Source: Candidatus Woesearchaeota archaeon (GTDB taxonomy: Archaea > Nanobdellota > Nanobdellia > Woesearchaeales > WAPJ01). From it: a stretch of DNA of 13,684 nt. Location: the NCBI GenBank assembly GCA_015519985.1, contig WIAN01000152.1, forward strand, positions 1-13,684, written 5' to 3'. The translations under genes and the position numbers were made by a program. Under the pieces are notes generated by a model. It was not told the origin of the DNA. It ran no database searches and saw nothing but the letters and a program-made list of their open reading frames with translations. Position 1 is the first letter of the stretch. Each line of letters begins with the position of its first letter. Shown piece by piece: positions 5,692 to 12,830 of this stretch.

Positions 5692-6393
5692 ATGGTAAAA
5701 AAAAGATTTATTTTTTTATCTATATTGTTTATGTTTTTAATAATAATAATATTATTTACAATTTCAAGTTGTAGTTTTGAAAAAAACAATAATAAAAATA
5801 CAATAAATATTAACAACACTAACAACAATACAAACAATAACAATAATAAAATAAATGATAATTCTGGACTTGTAAAGATTGAAAATACTACAAATACAAT
5901 TGTTAAAAGTTATGTTGAAAATAAAAAAAATTTTTCATTGTATGATCCTTATAAAAAAATGTTATATTACGGTTTTACTATTACAAAAAACACTCCTTGT
6001 CAAATAGTATTAACACAAGATAAGTTAGAAAGTTTAGATAAAAATTATGTTATAGTAAATGTTGAATTGAAAGATTCTAAAGATGTTTGCATACAAGTTT
6101 TAAAAGAAGAATATGTTTTTAGAAAAAGTATTTTTTTACAAAAACCTGAAGTTATAAAAGTATATTATAATAATACCTTAATAATGCAAAAAAACATTAC
6201 AATTTTAAATTTGTCTTACAAAAATATTGATAGTTATGAAAAGTTAAATTCTCTATGCAGTTCTTATCCTGAAAATAAAAGAGCAGAATGTTGTGAAGAA
6301 AATTCTGTTTTACTTCCAAGAATAATGTGTGTAGGTTCTTGGATTTGGGATAATGGTTGTAAATATGAATGTGGAATAACACCAATAAAATAA
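5692..6393 (+). CDS. Lipoprotein with Asn-rich linker and six-Cys C-terminal module
   Basis: A 233-residue secreted protein. Residues 1-26 form a signal peptide ending in a lipobox-like ISS-C27, so the mature protein is probably lipid-anchored on the outer face. Residues 31-57 are an Asn-dominated low-complexity linker. A beta-rich domain follows (about 62-180). The C-terminal 46 residues hold C189, C200, C201, C213, C223 and C227 in the order C-x10-CC-x11-C-x9-C-x3-C, with MCVGSWIWDNGC in the middle, which looks like a small disulfide-bonded or metal-bound module. I do not recognise a named domain; similar Cys-rich endings occur in other surface proteins of DPANN archaea, as far as I recall. 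It has its own TATA box and is followed 59 bp later by the SIMPL gene, a probable cotranscript. Confidence 0.78.
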   Translation: MVKKRFIFLSILFMFLIIIILFTISSCSFEKNNNKNTININNTNNNTNNNNNKINDNSGLVKIENTTNTIVKSYVENKKNFSLYDPYKKMLYYGFTITKNTPCQIVLTQDKLESLDKNYVIVNVELKDSKDVCIQVLKEEYVFRKSIFLQKPEVIKVYYNNTLIMQKNITILNLSYKNIDSYEKLNSLCSSYPENKRAECCEENSVLLPRIMCVGSWIWDNGCKYECGITPIK

Positions 6394-6416
6394 AAAAAAT
6401 GATAATAAGATATTAA

Positions 6417-6441
6417 AAAAATGTTAAAATAAAAATGTTAA
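6417..6441 (+). repeat. Short direct repeat upstream of the SIMPL gene
   Basis: AAAAATGTTAA occurs at 6417-6427 and again at 6431-6441, period 14 bp. The second copy runs into the Shine-Dalgarno site. It may be chance in AT-rich DNA. Confidence 0.35.
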
Positions 6442-6452
6442 GGTGAATTTTT

Positions 6453-7232
6453 ATGAATAAGAAAGGAATGATAAATCAAATATTATTATTTTTAAGTTTA
6501 ATAGTATTATTAACAGCAACAGTTTTTATAATACAAAATAATAATAGTAATGATAAAGCCATTTTTAATGTTGAAAGTTTAAAATTGTATAATGAAAATT
6601 ACAGTACAATAAGTACTTCTGTAAGTGCAGAAAAAGAAGTACAACCAGATTATTTTACAATAAACATAGGAGTAAAAGAAGAAACTAACAATATAGAAGA
6701 AGGAAAAAAAGATGTTGCAAAAAAAATTAACAGTATAAGAAAAAAATTGTTAAGCATAGGAATAAAAAGTTCAGAAATAGAAACTTTAAATTTTAATGTA
6801 TATCAAAATTATTATTGGATAAATGGAGAAAGAAAAATAAAAAATTATACTGTAAGTCAAACTTTAAGAATAAAAAGTTATAATTTAGACTTAGCAGGAA
6901 AAGTAATAGATGAAGCAGTTAAAGAAGGAGCTAACAATATAGGAAGTTTAAATTTTGGTGTAGATGAAAAAAATTTAGAAAAATATAAAGAAGAATTGTT
7001 AAAAGAAGCAGTTGAAAAAGCATACAGACAAGCAAGAATAGTAGCAGATGCAGGAAACTTAAAATTGAAAGGAATAAAAAAATTAGATATAAACAGTTAT
7101 AGTTATGTACCTTACTATCCTGTGTATAAAACAATGGCAGTAGCAGAAGATTCAAGTAATGTAAAAATTGACGAACAAAAACAAAAAGCAAGTATAAGTA
7201 TAAACGTAATATTCAACGCAGAAATGAAATAA
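6453..7232 (+). CDS. SIMPL-domain (DUF541, YggE-like) membrane-anchored protein
   Basis: A 259-residue protein: a short basic start (MNKKGM), one hydrophobic segment at about 8-27 that acts as signal anchor, and a SIMPL/DUF541 domain from about 53 to the end. Typical family segments are visible: VSAEKEVQPDYFTINIGV (57-74), the ETLNFNVYQNYYW region, NIGSLNFGVDE, AYRQARIVADAGNLKLKGIKKL, and a final beta strand ASISINVIFNAEM. Bacterial YggE-type relatives are envelope proteins linked to oxidative stress defence, and no enzymatic activity is established. The KKG before the hydrophobic stretch resembles an archaeal pilin-like cleavage site, but a plain membrane anchor is as likely. The start has AGGTGA 6 nt upstream. 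It lies downstream of the lipoprotein gene and converges on trpS with a 25-bp gap. Confidence 0.9.
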   Translation: MNKKGMINQILLFLSLIVLLTATVFIIQNNNSNDKAIFNVESLKLYNENYSTISTSVSAEKEVQPDYFTINIGVKEETNNIEEGKKDVAKKINSIRKKLLSIGIKSSEIETLNFNVYQNYYWINGERKIKNYTVSQTLRIKSYNLDLAGKVIDEAVKEGANNIGSLNFGVDEKNLEKYKEELLKEAVEKAYRQARIVADAGNLKLKGIKKLDINSYSYVPYYPVYKTMAVAEDSSNVKIDEQKQKASISINVIFNAEMK

Positions 7233-7257
7233 AAATTAAAATAATTTAAAATTTTTT
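7233..7257. terminator. Shared AT-rich terminator region between the SIMPL gene and trpS
   Basis: The 25-bp convergent gap ends in an eight-T run on the + strand (about 7251-7258), and A-runs give shorter T-tracts on the minus strand. It can serve as a U-tract terminator for the SIMPL transcript; the trpS transcript probably ends a little further into the SIMPL gene's 3' end. Confidence 0.4.
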
Positions 7258-8400
7258 TTATTCATGTATTTTTTTCCACATTTGTTTTGCTAGTTTTCCT
7301 TCATACATGTATTTTTTTAATTTTGACTTTGCTTTTTCTTTGTTTTTATTATGTTGTTTTAAGAAAGAATTTATTTTTTCTATCAACATTGCTTTTAATT
7401 CTCCTGACAACAGTTTTCCTGATTCGTATTGTTCTTTTACTTCTAAAATTTTATTGTCATCTTCTTCAAATAAATAGTATAACCAAATATAACTTACATC
7501 TATAGAAGTATCTCCTCCGTACTTTCTATGTTCTTCTAAAGTGTTTTTTCCTCCTGAAAAAGCGTACTTGTTTATTTTTTTCTTAACAGTTTTTTCATCA
7601 TCAGACAACAATATTGCTTTTTCTTCTTCTGAAGAAGACATTTTTCCTTCGAAACCTGTTAGTGGAGGTAAAAATTTGCTGTGAATATTAACATTTTTTT
7701 TAAAACCTAAACTTTCTGCTATGTCTCTTTGCAATCTAAAATAAGGATCTTGATCTATTGCACAAGGTATTACTGCTCTGTTTTTTTCAAAAAAAGTAGG
7801 TATTATTTGTAAAGCAGGATAACTTATCATTCCTATGTTGCTTTCATTATTAAAACCAAAAGTTGCTTTTACTGTTGAAAAATTTATTTTTTTAGCAGTT
7901 TTTAAAAATAAAGGATACATGTTTTTTATATACTCAGAATTTTTAAAAATGAAAGTTTTATCTTCATCAAAGTTTAAAGCAGCAATATCTAATAAGTCTT
8001 GTTCAGTCATTTCTTTTACTTTATTTAAAGTTAAATTTTTTTTGAACAAAAATTTTTCGTCGTCAGGAATTTGTATGTATAAATTTACATCAAATATTTT
8101 TTGCAAATATTTTGTGAATAAAAAAGGAATTAAATGTCCTAAATGCATTTTTCCTCCTGGAGCTCTTCCTGTGTATAAAAAAAATTTTTTTCCTTCAAAA
8201 TATTCTTTTAAAGCAATATCAAAATCTCTGTGAGAAAAGAAAAGTTTTCTTCTTAAAAATAAATGTAATTTTTCATTTTTTTCTTCAGAAACTTTTTTTA
8301 TTAATTCTAATGTTTTTTCATCTATCTTTTTTAAACCAAACTCTTTTATTAGTTTTTCATAATCTACTTTTCCTTCTACTTTCCAAGGATCTACTTTCAT
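7258..8400 (-). CDS. trpS: Tryptophanyl-tRNA synthetase, archaeal/eukaryotic type
   Basis: A 380-residue class I synthetase that charges tRNA-Trp with tryptophan in the cytoplasm. The first signature is GGKMHLGH (82-89, the HIGH site) and the second is KMSSS (253-257, the KMSKS site). The archaeal/eukaryotic TrpRS hallmarks IDQDPYFRLQRDIA (215-228) and GFEGKMSSS are intact, and SYPALQ (193-198) belongs to the tryptophan pocket region. The N-terminus MKVDPWKVEG is typical of this type. Length is normal for an archaeal enzyme, with no extra domain. The start at 8400 is supported by a TATA box (8421-8430) centred 26 bp upstream, so the mRNA is likely leaderless and the gene does not depend on the Nudix gene upstream. 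Sequence drift is modest; all motif residues look functional. Confidence 0.96.
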   Translation of the reverse strand: MKVDPWKVEGKVDYEKLIKEFGLKKIDEKTLELIKKVSEEKNEKLHLFLRRKLFFSHRDFDIALKEYFEGKKFFLYTGRAPGGKMHLGHLIPFLFTKYLQKIFDVNLYIQIPDDEKFLFKKNLTLNKVKEMTEQDLLDIAALNFDEDKTFIFKNSEYIKNMYPLFLKTAKKINFSTVKATFGFNNESNIGMISYPALQIIPTFFEKNRAVIPCAIDQDPYFRLQRDIAESLGFKKNVNIHSKFLPPLTGFEGKMSSSEEEKAILLSDDEKTVKKKINKYAFSGGKNTLEEHRKYGGDTSIDVSYIWLYYLFEEDDNKILEVKEQYESGKLLSGELKAMLIEKINSFLKQHNKNKEKAKSKLKKYMYEGKLAKQMWKKIHE

Positions 8401-8413
8401 AAAAAATTAAAAA

Positions 8414-8436
8414 AACTTTATTATTTAAAAAAGTTT
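8414..8436 (-). promoter_or_regulatory. trpS promoter with TATA box between short inverted arms
   Basis: The minus strand reads TTTTAAATAA at 8421-8430, centred 26 bp before the trpS ATG. The arms AAACTT (8414-8419) and AAGTTT (8431-8436) are inverted around it with an 11-bp spacer. The arms are short and may be chance. Confidence 0.55.
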
Positions 8437-8437
8437 A

Positions 8438-8452
8438 GGAAAAAAAGAAGAA
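8438..8452 (-). terminator. Possible T-tract terminator of the Nudix transcript
   Basis: On the minus strand a pyrimidine-rich run TTCTTCTTTTTTTCC lies 30-45 bp past the Nudix stop and just upstream of the trpS TATA box. It could end the Nudix transcript before trpS starts. Confidence 0.35.
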
Positions 8453-8480
8453 TTTTTACATTAAAAATATTATTTGTTTC

Positions 8481-8969
8481 TTATATTGATTTTTTTATCT
8501 CTGCAGATTTTAAATGTTCTTTTAAATGTTCTAAAAACTTTTTTTGTTTTTCAACAATAATTTTTTCTGCTTCTTCTAACAAAAACCATTTTCCTGTTTT
8601 TATCTCTGGAAATTCTTTTTTCAAACCAGATTTTGGAGGCCATTCTAAAACAAAAGTATTGCTTTCTACAAAAGAAAATTTGTCTTTTGATTTGAAAGTG
8701 TAAGAATGAACTGTTTTTCCATTAGTATATTTTACTTTTCCCAAATAACATAAATCTACATCTAAATGTTCTTCTATTTTAACTCCCGTTTCTTCTTCAA
8801 ATTCTCTTATTGCTGCTTTAAAAAAGTTTTCTCCATCAATATTTCCTTTTGCTATTCCCCAAGCTTCTTTATTTTTAAAAAAATGACCTCCTGGAGTTAC
8901 TAAAAAAACATATATTTTTTCATCTTCAATATAGTATGGTAAAAAACCTGCTGAAATTTTGTCTTTCAT
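8481..8969 (-). CDS. Nudix hydrolase, COG4119-like
   Basis: A 162-residue Nudix protein expected to hydrolyse a nucleoside diphosphate linked to another group; the substrate cannot be read from the sequence. It begins KISAGFLPYY, then VFLVTPGGHFF and WGIAKG (37-42). The Nudix box follows with R55-E56, E59-E60 and G62, so the metal-binding REFEEETG core is intact. The distal part has SNTFVLEWPPKSG and EFPEIKTGKWF, both characteristic of the COG4119 group. One oddity is that the box has four residues between G42 and E47, where the consensus has five. The start at 8969 has a TATA-like box centred 26 bp upstream, indicating a leaderless mRNA. It is divergent from the ThiF-like gene across 77 bp and lies upstream of trpS in the same direction. 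Confidence 0.9.
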   Translation of the reverse strand: MKDKISAGFLPYYIEDEKIYVFLVTPGGHFFKNKEAWGIAKGNIDGENFFKAAIREFEEETGVKIEEHLDVDLCYLGKVKYTNGKTVHSYTFKSKDKFSFVESNTFVLEWPPKSGLKKEFPEIKTGKWFLLEEAEKIIVEKQKKFLEHLKEHLKSAEIKKSI

Positions 8970-8980
8970 AAAAAAAAGAA

Positions 8981-9000
8981 TGTTTAAAATGTTTAAAAAG
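8981..9000 (-). promoter_or_regulatory. Nudix gene promoter with tandem 9-bp repeat
   Basis: The + strand has TGTTTAAAA twice in tandem (8981-8998). On the minus strand, CTTTTTAAAC at 8991-9000 gives a TATA-like element centred about 26 bp before the ATG at 8969. The second TATA-like unit is 9 bp nearer the gene. Confidence 0.5.
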
Positions 9001-9047
9001 TTTTATATTAAAAAAGTTTATAAAAAAAGTTTTATTCTAAAAAAGTA
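9000..9047 (+). repeat. Imperfect 19-bp direct repeat in the divergent promoter region
   Basis: GTTTTATATTAAAAAAGTT at 9000-9018 and GTTTTATTCTAAAAAAGTA at 9029-9047 differ at three positions, period 29 bp. They flank the TATA box of the ThiF-like gene. Possible paired protein-binding sites, or AT-rich chance. Confidence 0.4.
9017..9025 (+). promoter_or_regulatory. TATA box of the ThiF-like gene
   Basis: TTTATAAAA is centred 26 bp before the ATG at 9047, predicting a leaderless transcript. Confidence 0.6.
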
Positions 9048-9805
9048 TGGTTTGTAAAAACAAAAACAACAATAAGAATAATAATAAAGATAATGAAGAT
9101 AAAAATGGAAATAAAATTTTAAAAGACGATTTTTTTTCTAGACAAAATAAAATTTTTGACACTAATATTTTTAAAAACAAAGTTATAACTATTATTGGTT
9201 TAGGAGGTTTAGGAAGTAATGTTTTTGACAACCTTTTAAGAGCAGGATTTGAAAATTTTATTCTTATAGATTTTGATAAAGTTGAAGAAAGCAATATTCA
9301 TAGAACAATATTTAAAAAAAATGATGTTGGAAAATATAAAGTTGATGTTTTAAAAGATTATAGTAAAAAAGTTTATGGTAAAAAGAATAATATTGTTGTG
9401 TTTAAAAAAAAGTTTGAAGAATTAAAAAAAGAAGAATTAAAAAAAATTTTAGAAAGTAACTTGTTTGTTGATTGTACTGACAATATTATTGTTAGAAAAA
9501 AAGTAGGGAAATTTTTTTTTGATAATAAAAAAGATTATGTTTATGGAAGTGCTGTTAAAGAATTTGGAGAAGCAAAATTGTTTTTGTATGATGAAGAAAG
9601 TTATAATGATATTTATAAAGATAAGAATACTTTTTCTGATTGTAGAACTGTAGGTATTAATCCTTTTATTATGAGGATAATTGCTTTATTACAATCTGAA
9701 CTTGTAAAACAATACTTTTTAAAAGAAAGAAAAGATTATGAAAGAAAAATTTTAAGGTTTGATTTAAGAACTTTTACACTAACAAAGTATAGATTAAAAA
9801 AATAA
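9047..9805 (+). CDS. ThiF/MoeB/HesA-like E1 adenylating enzyme without zinc cysteines
   Basis: A 252-residue protein. Residues 4-24 are an Asn/Lys-rich low-complexity head. FFSRQNKIFD (29-38) carries the Arg that in MoeB/ThiF dimers reaches into the partner's site. The nucleotide-binding fold has GLGGLG (51-56), D75 and D77, N83 and R86 in ESNIHRT, K98 in GKYKVD, and D142-x2-D145-N146 with R150. These are the ATP and Mg residues of E1-like enzymes that adenylate the C-terminus of a ubiquitin-like protein (or, in TcdA-like relatives, a tRNA base). The C-terminal part has C199-R-T-V-G and a final helix, but lacks the two CxxC pairs that hold zinc in MoeB and ThiF. Only three cysteines occur (C3, C143, C199). 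No ubiquitin-like partner gene lies nearby. The exact substrate is open. Confidence 0.84.
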   Translation: MVCKNKNNNKNNNKDNEDKNGNKILKDDFFSRQNKIFDTNIFKNKVITIIGLGGLGSNVFDNLLRAGFENFILIDFDKVEESNIHRTIFKKNDVGKYKVDVLKDYSKKVYGKKNNIVVFKKKFEELKKEELKKILESNLFVDCTDNIIVRKKVGKFFFDNKKDYVYGSAVKEFGEAKLFLYDEESYNDIYKDKNTFSDCRTVGINPFIMRIIALLQSELVKQYFLKERKDYERKILRFDLRTFTLTKYRLKK

Positions 9806-9870
9806 TAAAAAAAGATAAAATAAGAAAATAAAAAGATAAAAAGATAAAAATATAGAAAGATAAAAAAATG
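9806..9870 (-). terminator. T-tract array ending the DUF58 transcript
   Basis: The 65-bp convergent gap is made of A-runs on the + strand with AAAGATAAA at 9811-9819, 9832-9840, 9840-9848 and 9856-9864. On the minus strand this is a ladder of T-tracts separated by ATC, a strong U-rich archaeal terminator for the MoxR/DUF58 transcript. For the ThiF-like gene the strand is A-rich and gives no T-tract. Confidence 0.55.
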
Positions 9871-10728
9871 TTAATGTTTTCTTTGTAATAATTCATATAA
9901 AGAATCGAATATTGGTTTTTTTGTGTTGAAAGAATAATATTCAAATTTTAAATTATTACAAATTTTTATTATTGCACTTTCATGTTCTAACAAATTTTTT
10001 TTATATTCGTTTAAAGTGTTTTTGTCTAAAAATATTTTTTTTGATTTTTCTAACTCTTTATTTTTTAACTCGTATTCTCCATAAAAAGAAGGATTTATTT
10101 CTTCATCGTCTAAAACTCTTATTATTTTAACTTCATTCCCTTTTAGTAAAGTTAAACTTTTTTCTATTTCTTCTATCGGAAATAAAAAGTCAGATATTAA
10201 AACTATCAAACTTTTTTGTTTTAAAAAATTTTTTTGTTGTTTTAAAGAATCATACAAGTTTAATCTTCCTTTTGGTTTTTTTTTGTTTATTATAGAAACA
10301 AATTGAGAAAAATGTTTTTTACCTCTTTTTAAACTGTACATTTCAATACTGTCATGAATAAAAGAATACCTAAACCTTTCATTTTCTTTTAATGCTAAAT
10401 ATAAAATTCCTGCACTTATCATTCCTGCATAATCATATTTTGTTATGCTTTTACCATAACTCATGCTTAAAGTGGAATCTAAAATTAAATTTACAGTTAA
10501 ATCTTTATCTTCTTCATAAACTCTTATGAATAAATCGTCTGTTCTTGCATAAACTTTCCAATCTATTTGTCTTATATCATCACCAATAGTATAAGGTCTG
10601 TGTTCTTTTAATACTAAGCCTCTTCCAGACATTAAACTTTTTCTTCCTCCAGAATATTTTGAAGTAATTCTTTTTTTTGTTATTAAAACAAATTTTTCTA
10701 AATCTTTTAAGAAACTTTCAGTTATCAT
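9871..10728 (-). CDS. DUF58 protein (vWA-like), partner of MoxR
   Basis: A 285-residue soluble protein of the DUF58 family. The family core is clear: ITSKYSGGRKSLMSGRGL (21-38), then EHRPYTIGDDIRQIDWKVYARTDDLFIRVYEED (42-74), followed by a von Willebrand A-like fold with a MIDAS-type LDSTLSM (83-89) and a later LIVLISDFLFP strand. The third MIDAS residue is Thr instead of the usual Ser, a mild change. DUF58 proteins are thought to work with MoxR ATPases in maturing or assembling other proteins, often membrane or metal-binding ones. The ATG at 10728 matches the usual family start; an in-frame TTG at 10776 would add a Lys-rich head and was not chosen. No Shine-Dalgarno site is evident. The 79-bp gap from moxR has no T-tract, so the two genes are probably cotranscribed. 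Confidence 0.9.
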   Translation of the reverse strand: MITESFLKDLEKFVLITKKRITSKYSGGRKSLMSGRGLVLKEHRPYTIGDDIRQIDWKVYARTDDLFIRVYEEDKDLTVNLILDSTLSMSYGKSITKYDYAGMISAGILYLALKENERFRYSFIHDSIEMYSLKRGKKHFSQFVSIINKKKPKGRLNLYDSLKQQKNFLKQKSLIVLISDFLFPIEEIEKSLTLLKGNEVKIIRVLDDEEINPSFYGEYELKNKELEKSKKIFLDKNTLNEYKKNLLEHESAIIKICNNLKFEYYSFNTKKPIFDSLYELLQRKH

Positions 10729-10807
10729 TTTAAACTGCTTTATTTTTTTTAGTTTTTTAGTTTTTTTACTTTTCAATTTTATATTTATTTTTTAATTTTT
10801 TATTTTT

Positions 10808-11722
10808 TCATATTTTTTTTAACAACTCATCAATTATAGTGTCTTCATCTAAATTTTTTCTTTCAGCTTCAAAATTTAAAATGATTCTATGTCTCAAAAC
10901 AGGTTTTGCTAAAGCTTTAATATCGTCAATAGAAACATTTTTTCTTCCATGTATTAAAGCTCTTGCTTTTGCTGTTTGTAATAAAGCTATGCTTGCTCTT
11001 GGACTTGCACCGTAAGATAATTCAGGATGATTCCTTGTTAAAGCAACTAATTTTACAACTCTCTTTTTTAAATCTGTATTTACTAAAATTTGTCTAGTGT
11101 ATTGTTGTAATTTTAAAATTTCATTTTTACTCATAACTTTTTTTACTTTAGGAAGTTCTTCTTCTACAAATTTTTCAACAATCTCTAATTCTTCTTTAGG
11201 ACTTGGGTAAGAAACTTTTAATTTTAACAAAAACCTGTCAGCTTGAGCTTCTGGCAAAGGATAAGTTCCTTCTTGTTCTATAGGATTTTGAGTTGCTAAT
11301 ACAAAAAAAGGTTCTTCTAATTTGAAAGTTTCTTTACCTACAGTTACTTGTTTTTCTTGCATTGCTTCTAACAATGCGGATTGTGTTTTAGGAGTTGCTC
11401 TGTTAATTTCATCTGCTAAAACAATATTTGCAAATACAGGTCCTGGTTGGAATACAAAGTTTCTTCTACCATTATGTTCTTGTATAATGTATGTTCCTGT
11501 AATATCTGAAGGCATTAAATCAGGAGTGTTTTGTATTCTTGAAAATTTTAAATCTAAAACTTCTGAGAAAGTTTTAACAGCTAAAGTTTTAGCTAAACCA
11601 GGATAACCTTCTAATAAAACATTACCATTACTTAACAATCCTATTAGTAATCCTTCGATCATATCGTCTTGTCCTACAATTACTTTTTTAATTTCTTTAA
11701 AAATCAAATCAAATTTGTTCAT
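10808..11722 (-). CDS. MoxR-family AAA+ ATPase
   Basis: A 304-residue AAA+ ATPase of the MoxR family. Walker A is GYPGLAKT (39-46), Walker B is VLADE (101-105) followed by INRATPKTQSALLEAMQE, sensor 1 is ATQNP (143-147), then EAQADRFLLK with a likely arginine finger, and sensor 2 is GASPRA (238-243). MoxR proteins are ATP-driven chaperones that act with vWA-domain partners, here the DUF58 protein encoded just downstream. The start at 11722 has AAGGTGA 6 nt upstream. A TATA box (ATATAAAT at 11803-11810) would give a leader of about 58 nt, but read-through from the lipoprotein gene is also possible, since no T-tract lies between. Client proteins may be the envelope proteins encoded upstream; that is inference. 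Confidence 0.95.
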   Translation of the reverse strand: MNKFDLIFKEIKKVIVGQDDMIEGLLIGLLSNGNVLLEGYPGLAKTLAVKTFSEVLDLKFSRIQNTPDLMPSDITGTYIIQEHNGRRNFVFQPGPVFANIVLADEINRATPKTQSALLEAMQEKQVTVGKETFKLEEPFFVLATQNPIEQEGTYPLPEAQADRFLLKLKVSYPSPKEELEIVEKFVEEELPKVKKVMSKNEILKLQQYTRQILVNTDLKKRVVKLVALTRNHPELSYGASPRASIALLQTAKARALIHGRKNVSIDDIKALAKPVLRHRIILNFEAERKNLDEDTIIDELLKKI

Positions 11723-11728
11723 AAAAAA

Positions 11729-11735
11729 TCACCTT
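11729..11735 (-). promoter_or_regulatory. Shine-Dalgarno site of the MoxR gene
   Basis: AAGGTGA on the minus strand, 6 nt before the ATG at 11722. Confidence 0.7.
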
Positions 11736-11802
11736 CAAAATCATTTATTATTATGTTTTTTTATTTTTTTTATTTTTAATTTATCTATTATATTCATATT
11801 AT

Positions 11803-11810
11803 ATTTATAT
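11803..11810 (-). promoter_or_regulatory. Possible MoxR promoter (TATA box)
   Basis: ATATAAAT on the minus strand within a long AT stretch, with a predicted start near 11780. Such AT-only sequence is common here, so the call is tentative. Confidence 0.35.
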
Positions 11811-11819
11811 AATGTTTTT

Positions 11820-12812
11820 TTATCTTGTTATTACAACATCAATATTATCTGAATTTCTTTTATTATAATAATAATAAATTTCAGCATTAAAAGTCATTTG
11901 CATAGTCGAATCTAAATTAACATCATCAATAGTTGAACATTCTAAAAAGTAAGAGTTTTCCTCTAAAGAAGGTAACAATTTCATTTTACCCTCAATTTCA
12001 GAATCAACAATATTACAATTCAATCTGTAATTGTCTAAAAAAGCTTTTATATAAATATAATTTTTAAGATTATTGTTCAAATTACAATTTTCTTCTAAAC
12101 TATTGGGAGTATTTTTATCAGCAGTTATAAAACCAGAATCTTTGTTTTCAAAAAAAACTTTAAATTTAACTTTATTATTAACAACTTCTGGTTTTGAAAT
12201 TTTACTAATAATTAAAGGACTTCCTTGACCTGTAAAAAATTCTTCTTTAGGAACACAACTATCTCCTAAAGCATTAATTTCTCCAGTTTCTTTTTTAACA
12301 CAAATATTAGTAGTAAAATTAAAACCGTACTTATAACAAACATCTAAAGATAATTGTTGTTCTAACTTATTAACACTCAAAGGCAACTTGTAAGGTTTTA
12401 TTTGGAATAAAAAAAGTTTAGTTTCTCCTTTACACTCGTTATAATTCTTTTTTCCTTCAATAAAAAATTTTATTTTATCATCATCAATAAACTTTTGTTG
12501 TTCTTTATCATAAACATAAACATTAAAAAGGTCAGGATTATATTTTAATTTTAAAAACCCATAAGAATCAAAAACTCCTAAATTGTTCAAATAAACTTTT
12601 AAAGTTTTAACAGAATCTTCTCTTAAAATATTGTCGTTGTTACTATCAAAATAAGCGTTTAAACCTTGAGATCCTGTATTACAATTTAATTTTTTGTCAG
12701 TGATATTAGAAATGTTAGAAGTACAAGAAGCTAAAATAAACATGAATAATAGTAAAAATAAAAAAAAATATTTATCTTTAACTTTAACTTTTTCTTTTAT
12801 TAATTTTTTCAT
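11820..12812 (-). CDS. Large lipoprotein of unknown function in the MoxR/DUF58 group
   Basis: A 330-residue exported protein. Residues 1-29 form a signal peptide with a Lys-rich head and a lipobox-like LAS-C30. The mature part appears beta-rich and in two halves: from C44-NTGSQGLNAYFD, followed by a strand-rich region with YLNNLGVFDSYGFLKLKYN, to VCYKYGFNFTTNICV; then GQGSPLIISKISKPEVVNNKVKFKVFFENKDSG and a final domain with four or so cysteines. The repeated pattern of a strand followed by N-x-G resembles Ig-like CARDB-type modules, and similar proteins occur in other DPANN genomes as far as I recall, with no known function. The ATG at 12812 is chosen over a GTG at 12821 because GTGAT there can serve as a weak Shine-Dalgarno site 4 nt upstream. 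The upstream membrane protein gene ends 18 bp away. Confidence 0.75.
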   Translation of the reverse strand: MKKLIKEKVKVKDKYFFLFLLLFMFILASCTSNISNITDKKLNCNTGSQGLNAYFDSNNDNILREDSVKTLKVYLNNLGVFDSYGFLKLKYNPDLFNVYVYDKEQQKFIDDDKIKFFIEGKKNYNECKGETKLFLFQIKPYKLPLSVNKLEQQLSLDVCYKYGFNFTTNICVKKETGEINALGDSCVPKEEFFTGQGSPLIISKISKPEVVNNKVKFKVFFENKDSGFITADKNTPNSLEENCNLNNNLKNYIYIKAFLDNYRLNCNIVDSEIEGKMKLLPSLEENSYFLECSTIDDVNLDSTMQMTFNAEIYYYYNKRNSDNIDVVITR

Positions 12813-12830
12813 AACAATCACGCGTTTTTT

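Noticed and set aside
9806..9870. CRISPR-like or tandem repeat array
   Set aside because: The AAAGATAAA copies are only 9 bp with irregular spacing and no spacers; a T-tract terminator explains them.
10729..10776. TTG start adding 16 residues to the DUF58 protein
   Set aside because: The extension is a Lys-rich readout of A-runs, and the ATG at 10728 matches the usual family start.
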